This document shows positions 1 to 4,905 of a DNA stretch of 5,255 nucleotides, in pieces (the first letter of the stretch is position 1; each line of letters begins with the position of its first letter). The notes beneath the pieces are model-generated. The model was not told the DNA's origin and made no database searches. It saw nothing but the letters and a program-made list of their open reading frames with translations. Made by a program: the position numbers and the translations under genes. Source of the DNA: Bacteroidales bacterium (lineage in GTDB: Bacteria > Bacteroidota > Bacteroidia > Bacteroidales > GCA-2748055). The DNA is taken from NCBI GenBank assembly GCA_029934875.1, contig JAOZLK010000363.1, positions 1 to 5,255 of the forward strand, written 5' to 3'.

Positions 1-2
1 TG

Positions 3-1487
3 CATGAATTAGAGATATCACCAATAAATTCAGATTCTATCTTTCTTGGAGGAGTCCGTCAGTATAGATATAATCCCTCCACCACTAATCTCGATGCAAT
101 TGGATCCAATTTACATTCTGATCTAAGAGATTTCCATATTAGCTCCTCAGGAGGTAATACTACAATTTATCAAGGCAACGATGGAGGCTTTTATTCTTCC
201 ATTGATAACGGAAATACATGGACAAATCTTACTATTGGATTACAAGGTGCTTTATTCTATGGGATTGCAATATCGGAGACGAGTCCTAACGCCTATCTTG
301 GAGGAGTTGGTGATTGTGGAACGCATTTTAATAATGGAACATCTTGGTCCCATATGTGCATTGGTGGGGATGGCGGCACTTGCCTAATTAACCACACGAA
401 TAATAATAATATGTTTGCAATGCAAAACTCATCAGTCCGATATACTACTAATGGCGGCGGAATTTGGAATCCTACCGGAGAAAGTGTACACGCTTATAAT
501 AAACCACTAATTCAACATCCAACTTTGAATAAAATCTATTTAGCTGCAATATATGATTGGAAATTTACTATTCGGTATACTACAGACTATGGCGCTAGTT
601 GGAATAGCCTTATGACTGGCTGGAGTACAGGAACAATATTTGCTATGGACATTAGTGAATCTAACCCCAGTACCATGTATATTTCAAGAACAGAATATAG
701 TTCTATACTATCAACCTCAGTCCAGAAAACAACGAATGAAGGAAGTACATGGATTGATATTACCTCAAATCTTGGGAGTATTGTAAATGAAGCACACGTC
801 ACAAATATTGAAGTGCATCCGACAGACCCGGACAACGTTTGGATTTGTTTTGGAGGAGTATCTGATGGCAATAAAGTATATCATTCTACCAATGGTGGAA
901 CATCATGGTCAAATATTAGTTACAATCTAGAAAACGTACCCGTGATGGATATTCTTTATGACCATGGCAACCATCAAATATATATTGCAACTGATATTGG
1001 CCCATACTATATGGATTATAATGGGACTTCTTGGGCCAAAATGGGAGAATTTCCACAAACTATAACTTCTACACTTGCTTTAAGTGAAACAACCGGAAAG
1101 CTATTTGCTGCAACATGGGGAAGAGGATTATGGGAAACTGAAATACCAGGTCATTGTTTCAATGGATCAAACAAAAACATTTGGGTGAATACGACATATA
1201 CAGAAAACAAAGAACTATGTCAAAATCTTGTATTATATGCGGGCACATTGACTGTTGAAGCAACTCTTACTATGCCATTTGATGCCACAATTACAGTAAG
1301 ATCAGGCACCACTTTAACTGTTGATGGGGGTACTATATTGAATGCTGATATTATTGTTGAATCTGGAGGTACCTTGATACTTGATAATGGGGGTATTATT
1401 GAGCTAATCGAGGATGATGACCTCAATGCGAATAGTGGCGCTCAAGTACAAATAGATCAGGGAGAGGTTAGGTTGTCTACAGAATAA
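3..1487 (+). CDS. Secreted Asp-box beta-propeller protein (VPS10/sialidase-like repeats), 3' part
   Basis: The frame is open from the first full codon of the window (position 3), so the ATG at 354 is internal and the start lies upstream. 494 codons are visible. Asp-box motifs (S/T-x-D/N-x-G-x-T/S-W) occur at about residues 66-73 (SIDNGNTW), 148-155 (TTNGGGIW), 193-200 (TTDYGASW), 243-250 (TTNEGSTW) and 295-302 (STNGGTSW). The propeller closes with TWGRGLW at about 371-377, the usual last strand of these BNR/VPS10-like repeats in Bacteroidota. After Cys385 a beta-rich module of about 110 residues follows, with short repeats such as VRSGTTLTVDGGTIL and VESGGTLILDNGG, ending at LSTE. Such proteins are normally exported surface or extracellular adhesins or hydrolases; any catalytic domain and the signal peptide would be upstream, out of view. 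There is no canonical type IX sorting tail before the stop. Propeller assignment is strong; enzymatic role unknown. Confidence 0.85.
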   Translation, partial: HELEISPINSDSIFLGGVRQYRYNPSTTNLDAIGSNLHSDLRDFHISSSGGNTTIYQGNDGGFYSSIDNGNTWTNLTIGLQGALFYGIAISETSPNAYLGGVGDCGTHFNNGTSWSHMCIGGDGGTCLINHTNNNNMFAMQNSSVRYTTNGGGIWNPTGESVHAYNKPLIQHPTLNKIYLAAIYDWKFTIRYTTDYGASWNSLMTGWSTGTIFAMDISESNPSTMYISRTEYSSILSTSVQKTTNEGSTWIDITSNLGSIVNEAHVTNIEVHPTDPDNVWICFGGVSDGNKVYHSTNGGTSWSNISYNLENVPVMDILYDHGNHQIYIATDIGPYYMDYNGTSWAKMGEFPQTITSTLALSETTGKLFAATWGRGLWETEIPGHCFNGSNKNIWVNTTYTENKELCQNLVLYAGTLTVEATLTMPFDATITVRSGTTLTVDGGTILNADIIVESGGTLILDNGGIIELIEDDDLNANSGAQVQIDQGEVRLSTE

Positions 1488-1516
1488 AAAAAATAGATGA
1501 CAATTTACTTAAAAAG

Positions 1517-1542
1517 AAAACCTGGTCTCCCCGGTTTTTTTT
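1517..1542 (+). terminator. Rho-independent terminator after the propeller gene
   Basis: A short hairpin begins 30 bp after the stop: AAAACC pairs with GGTTTT, then one T/C mismatch, then GG pairs with CC around a TCTC loop. Eight T residues start at 1535 (the first four also pair in the stem). The stem is imperfect, so this is a moderate terminator. Confidence 0.6.
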
Positions 1543-1563
1543 ACACCTCAATATATTTTATAG

Positions 1564-1849
1564 TATGAGGCTAACAATCAAGCAGGAGAAGCCAAAGTTA
1601 TATCGATTTGGATGTAGATCCATCAAAAACAAGTGCACTTGATGCAGTAAAAAATAATGATATATCACTGACCGTCTATGACAAAATGGGCATTGTAGTT
1701 CATACCGAAAATGTAACAAGCTTACCACACAGAATTTATACCTATAAATTCCAGAATGGCGAGTATATTGCTACAATTCACACTCAATAAAAGTAGGTAC
1801 GGAAAAGAACCAGTGGATTGAATCAATTATATCTATCGTTAATCACTAA
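1564..1849 (+). pseudogene. Remnant of a secreted protein: Ig-like end plus type IX (Por) sorting tail, two frameshifts
   Basis: Three consecutive reading-frame pieces make one recognisable tail. Frame 1 (from 1564) gives YEANNQAGEAKVI, like the last strand of an Ig-like domain. Frame 3 (to 1787) gives DLDVDPSK, LTVYDKMGIVV and FQNGEYIATIHT, the pattern of the type IX secretion C-terminal domain (VYD..G..V, then a ..NGEYI.. strand). Frame 2 (1790-1849) gives the last strand, IESIISIVNH, then TAA. Each switch is explained by one missing base, near 1600 and near 1785-1790. This domain normally directs cargo across the outer membrane through the type IX system and is then removed. No start codon or upstream body exists: the piece begins about 20 bp after the preceding terminator. 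It could be the displaced tail of the upstream propeller gene or of another cargo gene. Dead as it stands. Confidence 0.6.
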
Positions 1850-1873
1850 TCACTTTTTAATCTAAGAATTCAA

Positions 1874-1909
1874 GGCAAGCTTGTATCTAATTGCAAGCTT
1901 GCCTTTTTT
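1874..1909 (+). terminator. Strong rho-independent terminator
   Basis: A perfect 10-bp stem (GGCAAGCTTG at 1874-1883 with CAAGCTTGCC at 1894-1903) around a 10-nt loop is followed by TTTTTT. Two A-T pairs extend the stem at the base. It sits 25 bp after the final stop of the sorting-tail remnant and would have ended that gene. Confidence 0.85.
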
Positions 1910-1949
1910 GATGCCAAGAATAATTAATGATGAAATTTGTAGTGAGGTT

Positions 1950-2105
1950 TCAGTTCAAAGATGCCCTGATTTCATCGACTTCTGTATCCGTGAGGTCAAA
2001 CCATTCGCCTCTGATCCGTTTTTCTGAATAAGCATTATGAAGAGCTTGTTCAAACGAAACTGCAATCTTTCTGTTTGGAAATTTCTTGTTGCAGATCATC
2101 TCAAA
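1950..2105 (-). pseudogene. C-terminal fragment resembling a GIY-YIG nuclease domain (T5orf172/MUG113 type)
   Basis: The reverse frame ending at the TGA at 1950-1952 encodes CNKKFPNRKIAVSFEQALH, then YSEKRIRGEWFDLTDTEVDE and about six more residues. The pattern E-x-x-LH ... F/Y-x-x-x-R-(I)-x-GEWF-x-L is typical of the end of T5orf172/MUG113-type GIY-YIG domains, where the Glu of GEWF belongs to the conserved core. The N-terminal GIY and YIG strands are absent. Upstream of about position 2105 the frame stays open only because it reads the antisense of the subtilase fragment, so the join lies there. The family call rests on a short motif, so another small nuclease-like family is possible. Not expected to be functional. 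Confidence 0.45.
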
Positions 2106-2108
2106 CCA

Positions 2109-2369
2109 GGCCGACCCAATGGCACTTGGCATGAGGAGATGGGTTATGGATTAGTGGATGCTGGAGCTGCAGTTGAATCGGCAGTTTGCGATCATACTAT
2201 TGAGAATACAATCTATTCTTCAGACATAACATTAAGTGGATGTTCTAGCGTTGAAATGGAAGATGTCCTAGTAGAAGATGATGCAGTTCTTACAATTAAG
2301 AATGTTGGAAGTTTATCTATCGAAGGCCCTTTTGAAGCTGAAGCGGGAACGGAGCTTATTTTTGACTAA
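2109..2369 (+). pseudogene. 3' fragment of a secreted subtilisin-like (S8) protease with C-terminal beta-repeat module
   Basis: From about 2109 the frame reads GRPNGTWHEEMGYGLVDAG followed by AAVESAV, the conserved end of the peptidase S8 fold (NGTW..EMGYG.V.A..A), which lies after the catalytic serine. The Asp/His/Ser catalytic motifs are missing. It continues with Cys, a Tyr-containing strand, a second Cys (ITLSGCSSVEMEDV) and SIEGPFEAEAGTELIFD before TAA. This ending resembles the short stacked beta-repeat C-terminus found on many Bacteroidota secreted proteins (I recall it as the '3-coathanger stack' type) and, in layout, the end of the propeller protein at 1140-1487. The in-frame ATG at 2037 lies in antisense of the nuclease fragment and is not a real start. 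The fragment is preceded by a rearrangement join and followed by its own terminator. Confidence 0.7.
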
Positions 2370-2413
2370 TGATCAACATATCAAATTTTCCGAATGGATG
2401 CCAATAATTGTAG

Positions 2414-2447
2414 AACCAAGACCAAAATCAAAACGGTCCTGGTTTTT
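2414..2447 (+). terminator. Rho-independent terminator after the subtilase fragment
   Basis: AACCAAGACC (2414-2423) pairs with GGTCCTGGTT (2435-2444), 9 of 10 positions matching, around an 11-nt A-rich loop. It is followed by a T run to 2447 and a further T6 at 2451-2456. It lies 44 bp after the stop and about 15 bp before the IS4-like left end. Confidence 0.75.
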
Positions 2448-2462
2448 ACATTTTTTATCACT

Positions 2463-2637
2463 ACTGTCCGACTAAAATAACATAGAAAATAGAAGGGTAC
2501 TCCCCGGAGGTTTCACCTTCATGTTGTAATTTAGTTTTTGCCAAAACAAATACAACATGAGTAAAAATACAGAAATAAAGTTTGTCGGACAGCCGATCTT
2601 CAAACAGATAGTGAATTTGACAGATGCAGTGAAAGAT
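2463..2637 (+). mobile_element. Left-end scrap of an IS4-type insertion sequence
   Basis: This short segment holds a probable element end beginning ACTGTCCGAC (2463-2472), an untranslated leader and the first codons of a transposase. The 9-mer CTGTCCGAC at 2464-2472 recurs inverted as GTCGGACAG at 2584-2592, inside the transposase start. This could be a sub-terminal binding repeat or chance. The right part of the element, including the DDE catalytic core and the other end, is gone. The left boundary is inferred from the spacing after the preceding terminator and is not proven. Confidence 0.5.
2557..2637 (+). pseudogene. IS4-family transposase, N-terminal 27 codons only
   Basis: ATG at 2557 opens MSKNTEIKFVGQPIFKQIVN plus seven residues ending VKD. 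The start 'MSKNT..F.GQPIF.Q' is typical of the N-terminal DUF4372 domain of IS4-type transposases from Bacteroidota, which normally have several hundred residues. After about 2637 the frame leaves transposase-like sequence (it reads the antisense of the neighbouring lipoyl-like gene) and soon meets a stop. All catalytic residues are missing, so it cannot transpose itself. The preceding leader contains GGAGG at 2506-2510, too far from this ATG to serve as its ribosome site. Confidence 0.6.
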
Positions 2638-3372
2638 TCCAATTCGTCTACCGATAATTGGAGCTTTGTTTCGTGGTATTTTTTTACCTGTTTGTAGGGT
2701 TTATGGGTGATTATGAAATTCAGAATCTTGCCGCCCTCAAACAAAAATGAAATCTTTGAATCAATAACTAACTTGAATTCACTTGGCTCAAATCTAAATA
2801 TAATGTAATCCTTGTTCTCAAGATTATTGAAGGTGAAAAAGAGGAATTTACTATCATCCCATAATACTATGCAATCCCTTTGATCTAAATCGTAATTCCT
2901 GCCTCCAACCGTTTTCCAAGTTATTTCCTTTGTCCCACTAAAATCATCCCTCGAGATGTTGACTAGATTGGTGAACCTCTTTTTGTTTAAATTAAATATC
3001 TTATCTGCGGTTGGATTCTTATATATGATGAAGACTGTTTCTAGTTCTTGCAATACTTCGGCCTCACCACTGTATCTACTCTCAGCTTTTTTAAATATCT
3101 CAATTACACCATTGCAGGATGCCTTCAAATCATATTGCATAAGAACTTTCGGCTCCCATTTGACCAATAACTTGGCCCTTTCTGACAATATCGCCTGTAC
3201 TTACACTGAGTTCTTCAACGAAGAATCGTTCATTTTTGTGTTCATCGAGGACAGCTGAATTACTATAAGCATAGAGCCTTTCTTCGTCTGGTATAGGTTC
3301 TGCTGGTTGAGAAAGGACTGCTACTTCTTTTAAGATTACGGGTTTCTTCCTCTTTCTTTTGAATAATCTCAT
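2638..3372 (-). pseudogene. Lipoyl/biotinyl-like hybrid-barrel domain protein, frameshifted and 3'-truncated
   Basis: The likely start is the ATG at 3372 (MRLFKRKRKKPVILKEV); the longer TTG-started reading from 3414 adds nothing domain-like. Residues 50-75 (FFVEELSVSTGDIVRKGQVI, then GQMGAE) are the first half of a lipoyl/biotinyl hammerhead ('G-D-x-V-x-x-G-Q-x-I'). The second half (VLMQYDLKASCNGVIEIF, about 3145-3090) lies in the +1 frame, so one extra base sits near 3155-3165; the AAA of GCCGAAAGTT is a good candidate. Where carriers have EAMKM, this protein has no lysine in the right place, suggesting a structural or adaptor barrel rather than a biotin or lipoate carrier. A beta-rich region of about 150 residues follows (TWKTVGGRNYDLDQRD, FFTFNNLENKDYIIFRFEP) that I do not recognise. 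There is no signal peptide or membrane helix, so it is probably cytoplasmic. After ELESF (about 2640) the frame runs into antisense of the IS4 scrap, so the native C-terminus is lost. Confidence 0.6.
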
Positions 3373-3384
3373 AGTTAGGTGCTT

Positions 3385-3414
3385 CGAAGTTATAAAGGTA
3401 AAAAAACCCAACAA
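3385..3414 (-). promoter_or_regulatory. Possible Bacteroidota-type promoter for the lipoyl-like gene
   Basis: On the reverse strand TTG (3414-3412) is followed after 19 bp by TAACTTCG (3392-3385), one mismatch from the -7 consensus TAnnTTTG. Transcription would begin only a few bases before the ATG at 3372, giving an almost leaderless message. This is a weak call based on pattern alone. Confidence 0.2.
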
Positions 3415-3427
3415 GGATGGTGATTTG

Positions 3428-3865
3428 TTAAGACATTGTTAAGAATGCACTCCCCTTTAATAAAATGGCTCTTTTGTCCATAAAGAGATTGTTGAGGTTG
3501 ATATATAAATCAAAGACCAGGTTGAATCGTCCTTTGGATTGGGTTCGTAAAAAGCATGGAGGTTCTTCAATAGCAATGATTAAGTGAGAACGAGGACAAT
3601 ATACCTGGGTATTGCTATGGATGTTCGGACTGAGAACTAATGCGGAAATACGCCAGTTACCTTGATGAAATGCTAACTTATAAACTATCATTGAAAGTGA
3701 AAGAATGATCAGTAATGCGCTATCCCGCTCCAATAAAACTCCTGCTCTGACTGCCCGATTTGTCAACAGGTAAGGAGTAAACCTCGAAAGAGTAACCTGT
3801 GGAGTGAACAAGAATGATGGAAATTTAACTGGGACATCAGGATAGAAAGTGGCCTCCACCCTCAC
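3428..3865 (-). CDS. Unrecognised hypothetical protein, doubtful
   Basis: A GTG-started reverse frame of 145 codons ends 55 bp upstream of the ATG of the lipoyl-like gene. I do not recognise the protein. One hydrophobic stretch at about residues 50-66 (SALLIILSLSMIVYKLAF) could be a single membrane segment. The remainder (SPNIHSNTQVYCPRSH, RFNLVFDLYINLNNLF) shows no motif I know. No ribosome site or good start is visible. Against it, the opposite strand carries several short frames of ordinary composition: 3465-3587 encodes a basic 40-residue peptide, 3640-3705 reads MRKYASYLDEML, and 3818-3973 is a further open stretch. The reverse frame may therefore only be the antisense of a decayed plus-strand gene. 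Its position between a truncated gene and a gene-poor gap fits either view. Confidence 0.25.
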   Translation of the reverse strand: MRVEATFYPDVPVKFPSFLFTPQVTLSRFTPYLLTNRAVRAGVLLERDSALLIILSLSMIVYKLAFHQGNWRISALVLSPNIHSNTQVYCPRSHLIIAIEEPPCFLRTQSKGRFNLVFDLYINLNNLFMDKRAILLKGSAFLTMS

Positions 3866-3962
3866 AGACTGGAATTAATGCCTTTATTTTGGCTGGACCC
3901 TGTTGGCTGGGAGAAGAAATTCGGTATGCTCTGTACTGAAGTGAATGATCTGATGAAGAACC

Positions 3963-3980
3963 AAAAGTTATAAAAGTTAT
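3963..3980. repeat. Perfect 9-bp tandem duplication AAAAGTTAT x2
   Basis: Two adjacent identical copies of AAAAGTTAT are followed by A6. The first copy overlaps the TAA that closes the plus-strand open stretch. It is most simply a slippage product; a 9-bp target duplication left by an excised element is another reading. Confidence 0.7.
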
Positions 3981-4091
3981 AAAAAACCACACCCAAAGAT
4001 TCAACTCAAGTCTTTAATTAATATAGATTGTCTGACATCTATGCTTTACAACATATGGGAAAAGGGTCACAAATTCACTCCATCCCGAATT

Positions 4092-4127
4092 AACCATAAG
4101 TTAGTGGTTCTTTACTAAATTATGGTT
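4092..4127. repeat. 14-bp imperfect inverted repeat (hairpin) upstream of the beta-barrel gene
   Basis: AACCATAAGTTAGT (4092-4105) and ACTAAATTATGGTT (4114-4127) are inverted copies matching at 13 of 14 positions around an 8-nt loop GGTTCTTT. There is no T run on either side in the plus direction, so it is not a standard terminator. It lies about 60 bp before the candidate -33 element and could be an operator, a bidirectional RNA hairpin or a remnant of a mobile-element end. Confidence 0.65.
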
Positions 4128-4185
4128 TAAACTGGCACTAGATGAAAACTGGTTTGAATCAGCATATTGGCACGCATATTGCCCA

Positions 4186-4217
4186 TTTGCAAGTACTATT
4201 AACCCTAACTATTTTTA
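4186..4217 (+). promoter_or_regulatory. Candidate Bacteroidota-type promoter of the beta-barrel operon
   Basis: TTTG (4186-4189) is separated by 20 bp from TATTTTTA (4210-4217), which differs from the -7 consensus TAnnTTTG only in the last base. The spacing fits the known -33/-7 arrangement of Bacteroidota vegetative promoters. It would place transcription start near 4224 and leave a leader of about 20 nt before the ATG at 4247, supporting that start over the ATG at 4142. Confidence 0.35.
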
Positions 4218-4246
4218 TGATGATACACAACCCCAACAAACAGAAA

Positions 4247-4789
4247 ATGCTTATTAGATTATTGCTTGTAACATTTTTTTTCCTCAGTGCCTTATTCGAT
4301 CTCCATGGGCAAATTCAAAAGAAGAGCCTGATGGTTGGTGGAGAGATGGATATCCCCTTTCAGAATCAAATTCGAGAAGAAAAAACATTCTACCTCAATT
4401 CAAAAGTCGGGTATTTCATTGTTGATAATCTAGCAATAGGCATAATCATTGAATCCGAACTGTTCATTGAATACGATCATCGAACTTTTAGCCTTGGAGC
4501 CGGCCCAATGATTAGATATTACGTTGGACAGAACAAGGTGAAACCTTTTGGGTCTTTTTCTTATGTGGCCTCAATAGTTACGGGAAACTTTTTTAACCCC
4601 AATGAATTCCTATCACACTTGCAGCCGGGGATTGGAATCTGCTATCAATTAAGACCAACTATAGGAATAGAGGCACTTATAGGTTATGATCATTATTATA
4701 GTAATAGTGGTCACAGCCAGAACGAATCATTTTGCTCCTTACACATAGGCTTTCAAATTTTTATCCCACCAAATAATAGTACTAACTAA
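4247..4789 (+). CDS. Outer-membrane beta-barrel protein (OmpA-like/OMP_b-brl type)
   Basis: With the ATG at 4247 the product is 180 residues and begins with a good signal peptide: MLIRLLLVTFFFLSALFDLH, with cleavage probably around HGQ at about residue 22. A longer frame runs back to an ATG at 4142, but its first 35 residues precede the hydrophobic core and overlap the candidate promoter, so 4247 is preferred. The mature part alternates short amphipathic strands and turns: LMVGGEMDIPF, TFYLNSKVGYFIVDNLAIG, FSLGAGPMIRYYVG, VKPFGSFSYVAS, LQPGIGICYQL, PTIGIEALIGYDHYY, and a final strand SLHIGFQIFIPP. The G-Y-F-(I)-x-D-N-L-A-(I)-G signature and the 'GPxxRYYV...KPFG' pair are characteristic of small Bacteroidota porin-like/OmpA-like barrels. 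Function beyond an outer-membrane barrel is not shown. It is probably co-transcribed with the truncated gene that starts 11 bp downstream. Confidence 0.8.
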   Translation: MLIRLLLVTFFFLSALFDLHGQIQKKSLMVGGEMDIPFQNQIREEKTFYLNSKVGYFIVDNLAIGIIIESELFIEYDHRTFSLGAGPMIRYYVGQNKVKPFGSFSYVASIVTGNFFNPNEFLSHLQPGIGICYQLRPTIGIEALIGYDHYYSNSGHSQNESFCSLHIGFQIFIPPNNSTN

Positions 4790-4800
4790 GACCAAAAAAA

Positions 4801-4905
4801 ATGATTCAAAAACCAATATTGTTTGCAATCCTATTGAGTATTTGCACCTATAGCATTGGCCAGTTAATTTCACCTAGCGTGAGTTTATTACGACACAGCT
4901 TGTAA
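4801..4905 (+). pseudogene. Exported protein gene truncated after its signal peptide by the IS
   Basis: ATG at 4801, 11 bp after the previous stop, opens MIQKPILFAILLSICTYSIG followed by QLISPSVSLLRHSL and TAA. Residues 1-21 form a textbook signal peptide (Lys, hydrophobic core, then a small-residue cleavage region before Gln). Only a few mature residues remain before the frame stops inside sequence that probably belongs to the right-hand insertion sequence. The tight spacing suggests a two-gene operon with the beta-barrel gene. The original product cannot be told; its body should lie on the far side of the insertion if it survived. Confidence 0.55.

Larger units (their letters stand above)
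3866..4185. other. Gene-poor region upstream of the beta-barrel gene
   Basis: I see no convincing gene here. A plus-strand open stretch (3818-3973) ends with FWLDPVGWEKKFGMLCTEVN and NQKL before TAA; it has coding-like composition but no start or recognised family and may be the tail of a lost gene. A perfect 9-bp tandem repeat (AAAAGTTAT twice, 3963-3980) follows. The rest is AT-rich and holds the inverted repeat at 4092-4127. Confidence 0.5.

Noticed and set aside
181..387. Plus-strand 68-codon frame starting at 181
   Set aside because: It lies in another frame inside the propeller gene, whose own frame is open across it with Asp-box motifs.
587..871. Reverse-strand 94-codon frame within the propeller gene
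   Set aside because: Antisense of well-supported Asp-box repeats; no motif or start context.
1220..1426. Reverse-strand Ser/Val/Pro-rich 68-codon frame
   Set aside because: Antisense of the repetitive beta-module; its low-complexity composition is explained by the repeats on the other strand.
2037..2108. ATG at 2037 as start of a small protein containing the subtilase tail
   Set aside because: The first 24 codons read the antisense of the nuclease-like fragment; protease-like sequence begins only at about 2109.
2278..2475. Plus-strand 65-codon frame over the terminator
   Set aside because: Out of frame with the subtilase tail, crosses a hairpin terminator and the element end, with no recognisable content.
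2472..2637. C-terminal 55 codons of the lipoyl-like reading frame
   Set aside because: They are the antisense of the IS4 transposase start and leader, so they are not part of the native protein.
2956..3258. Plus-strand 100-codon frame
   Set aside because: Antisense of the lipoyl-like gene, which has domain evidence.
4142..4246. N-terminal extension of the beta-barrel protein from the ATG at 4142
   Set aside because: It would place 35 residues before the signal peptide and overlap the candidate promoter; the ATG at 4247 gives a normal signal peptide.
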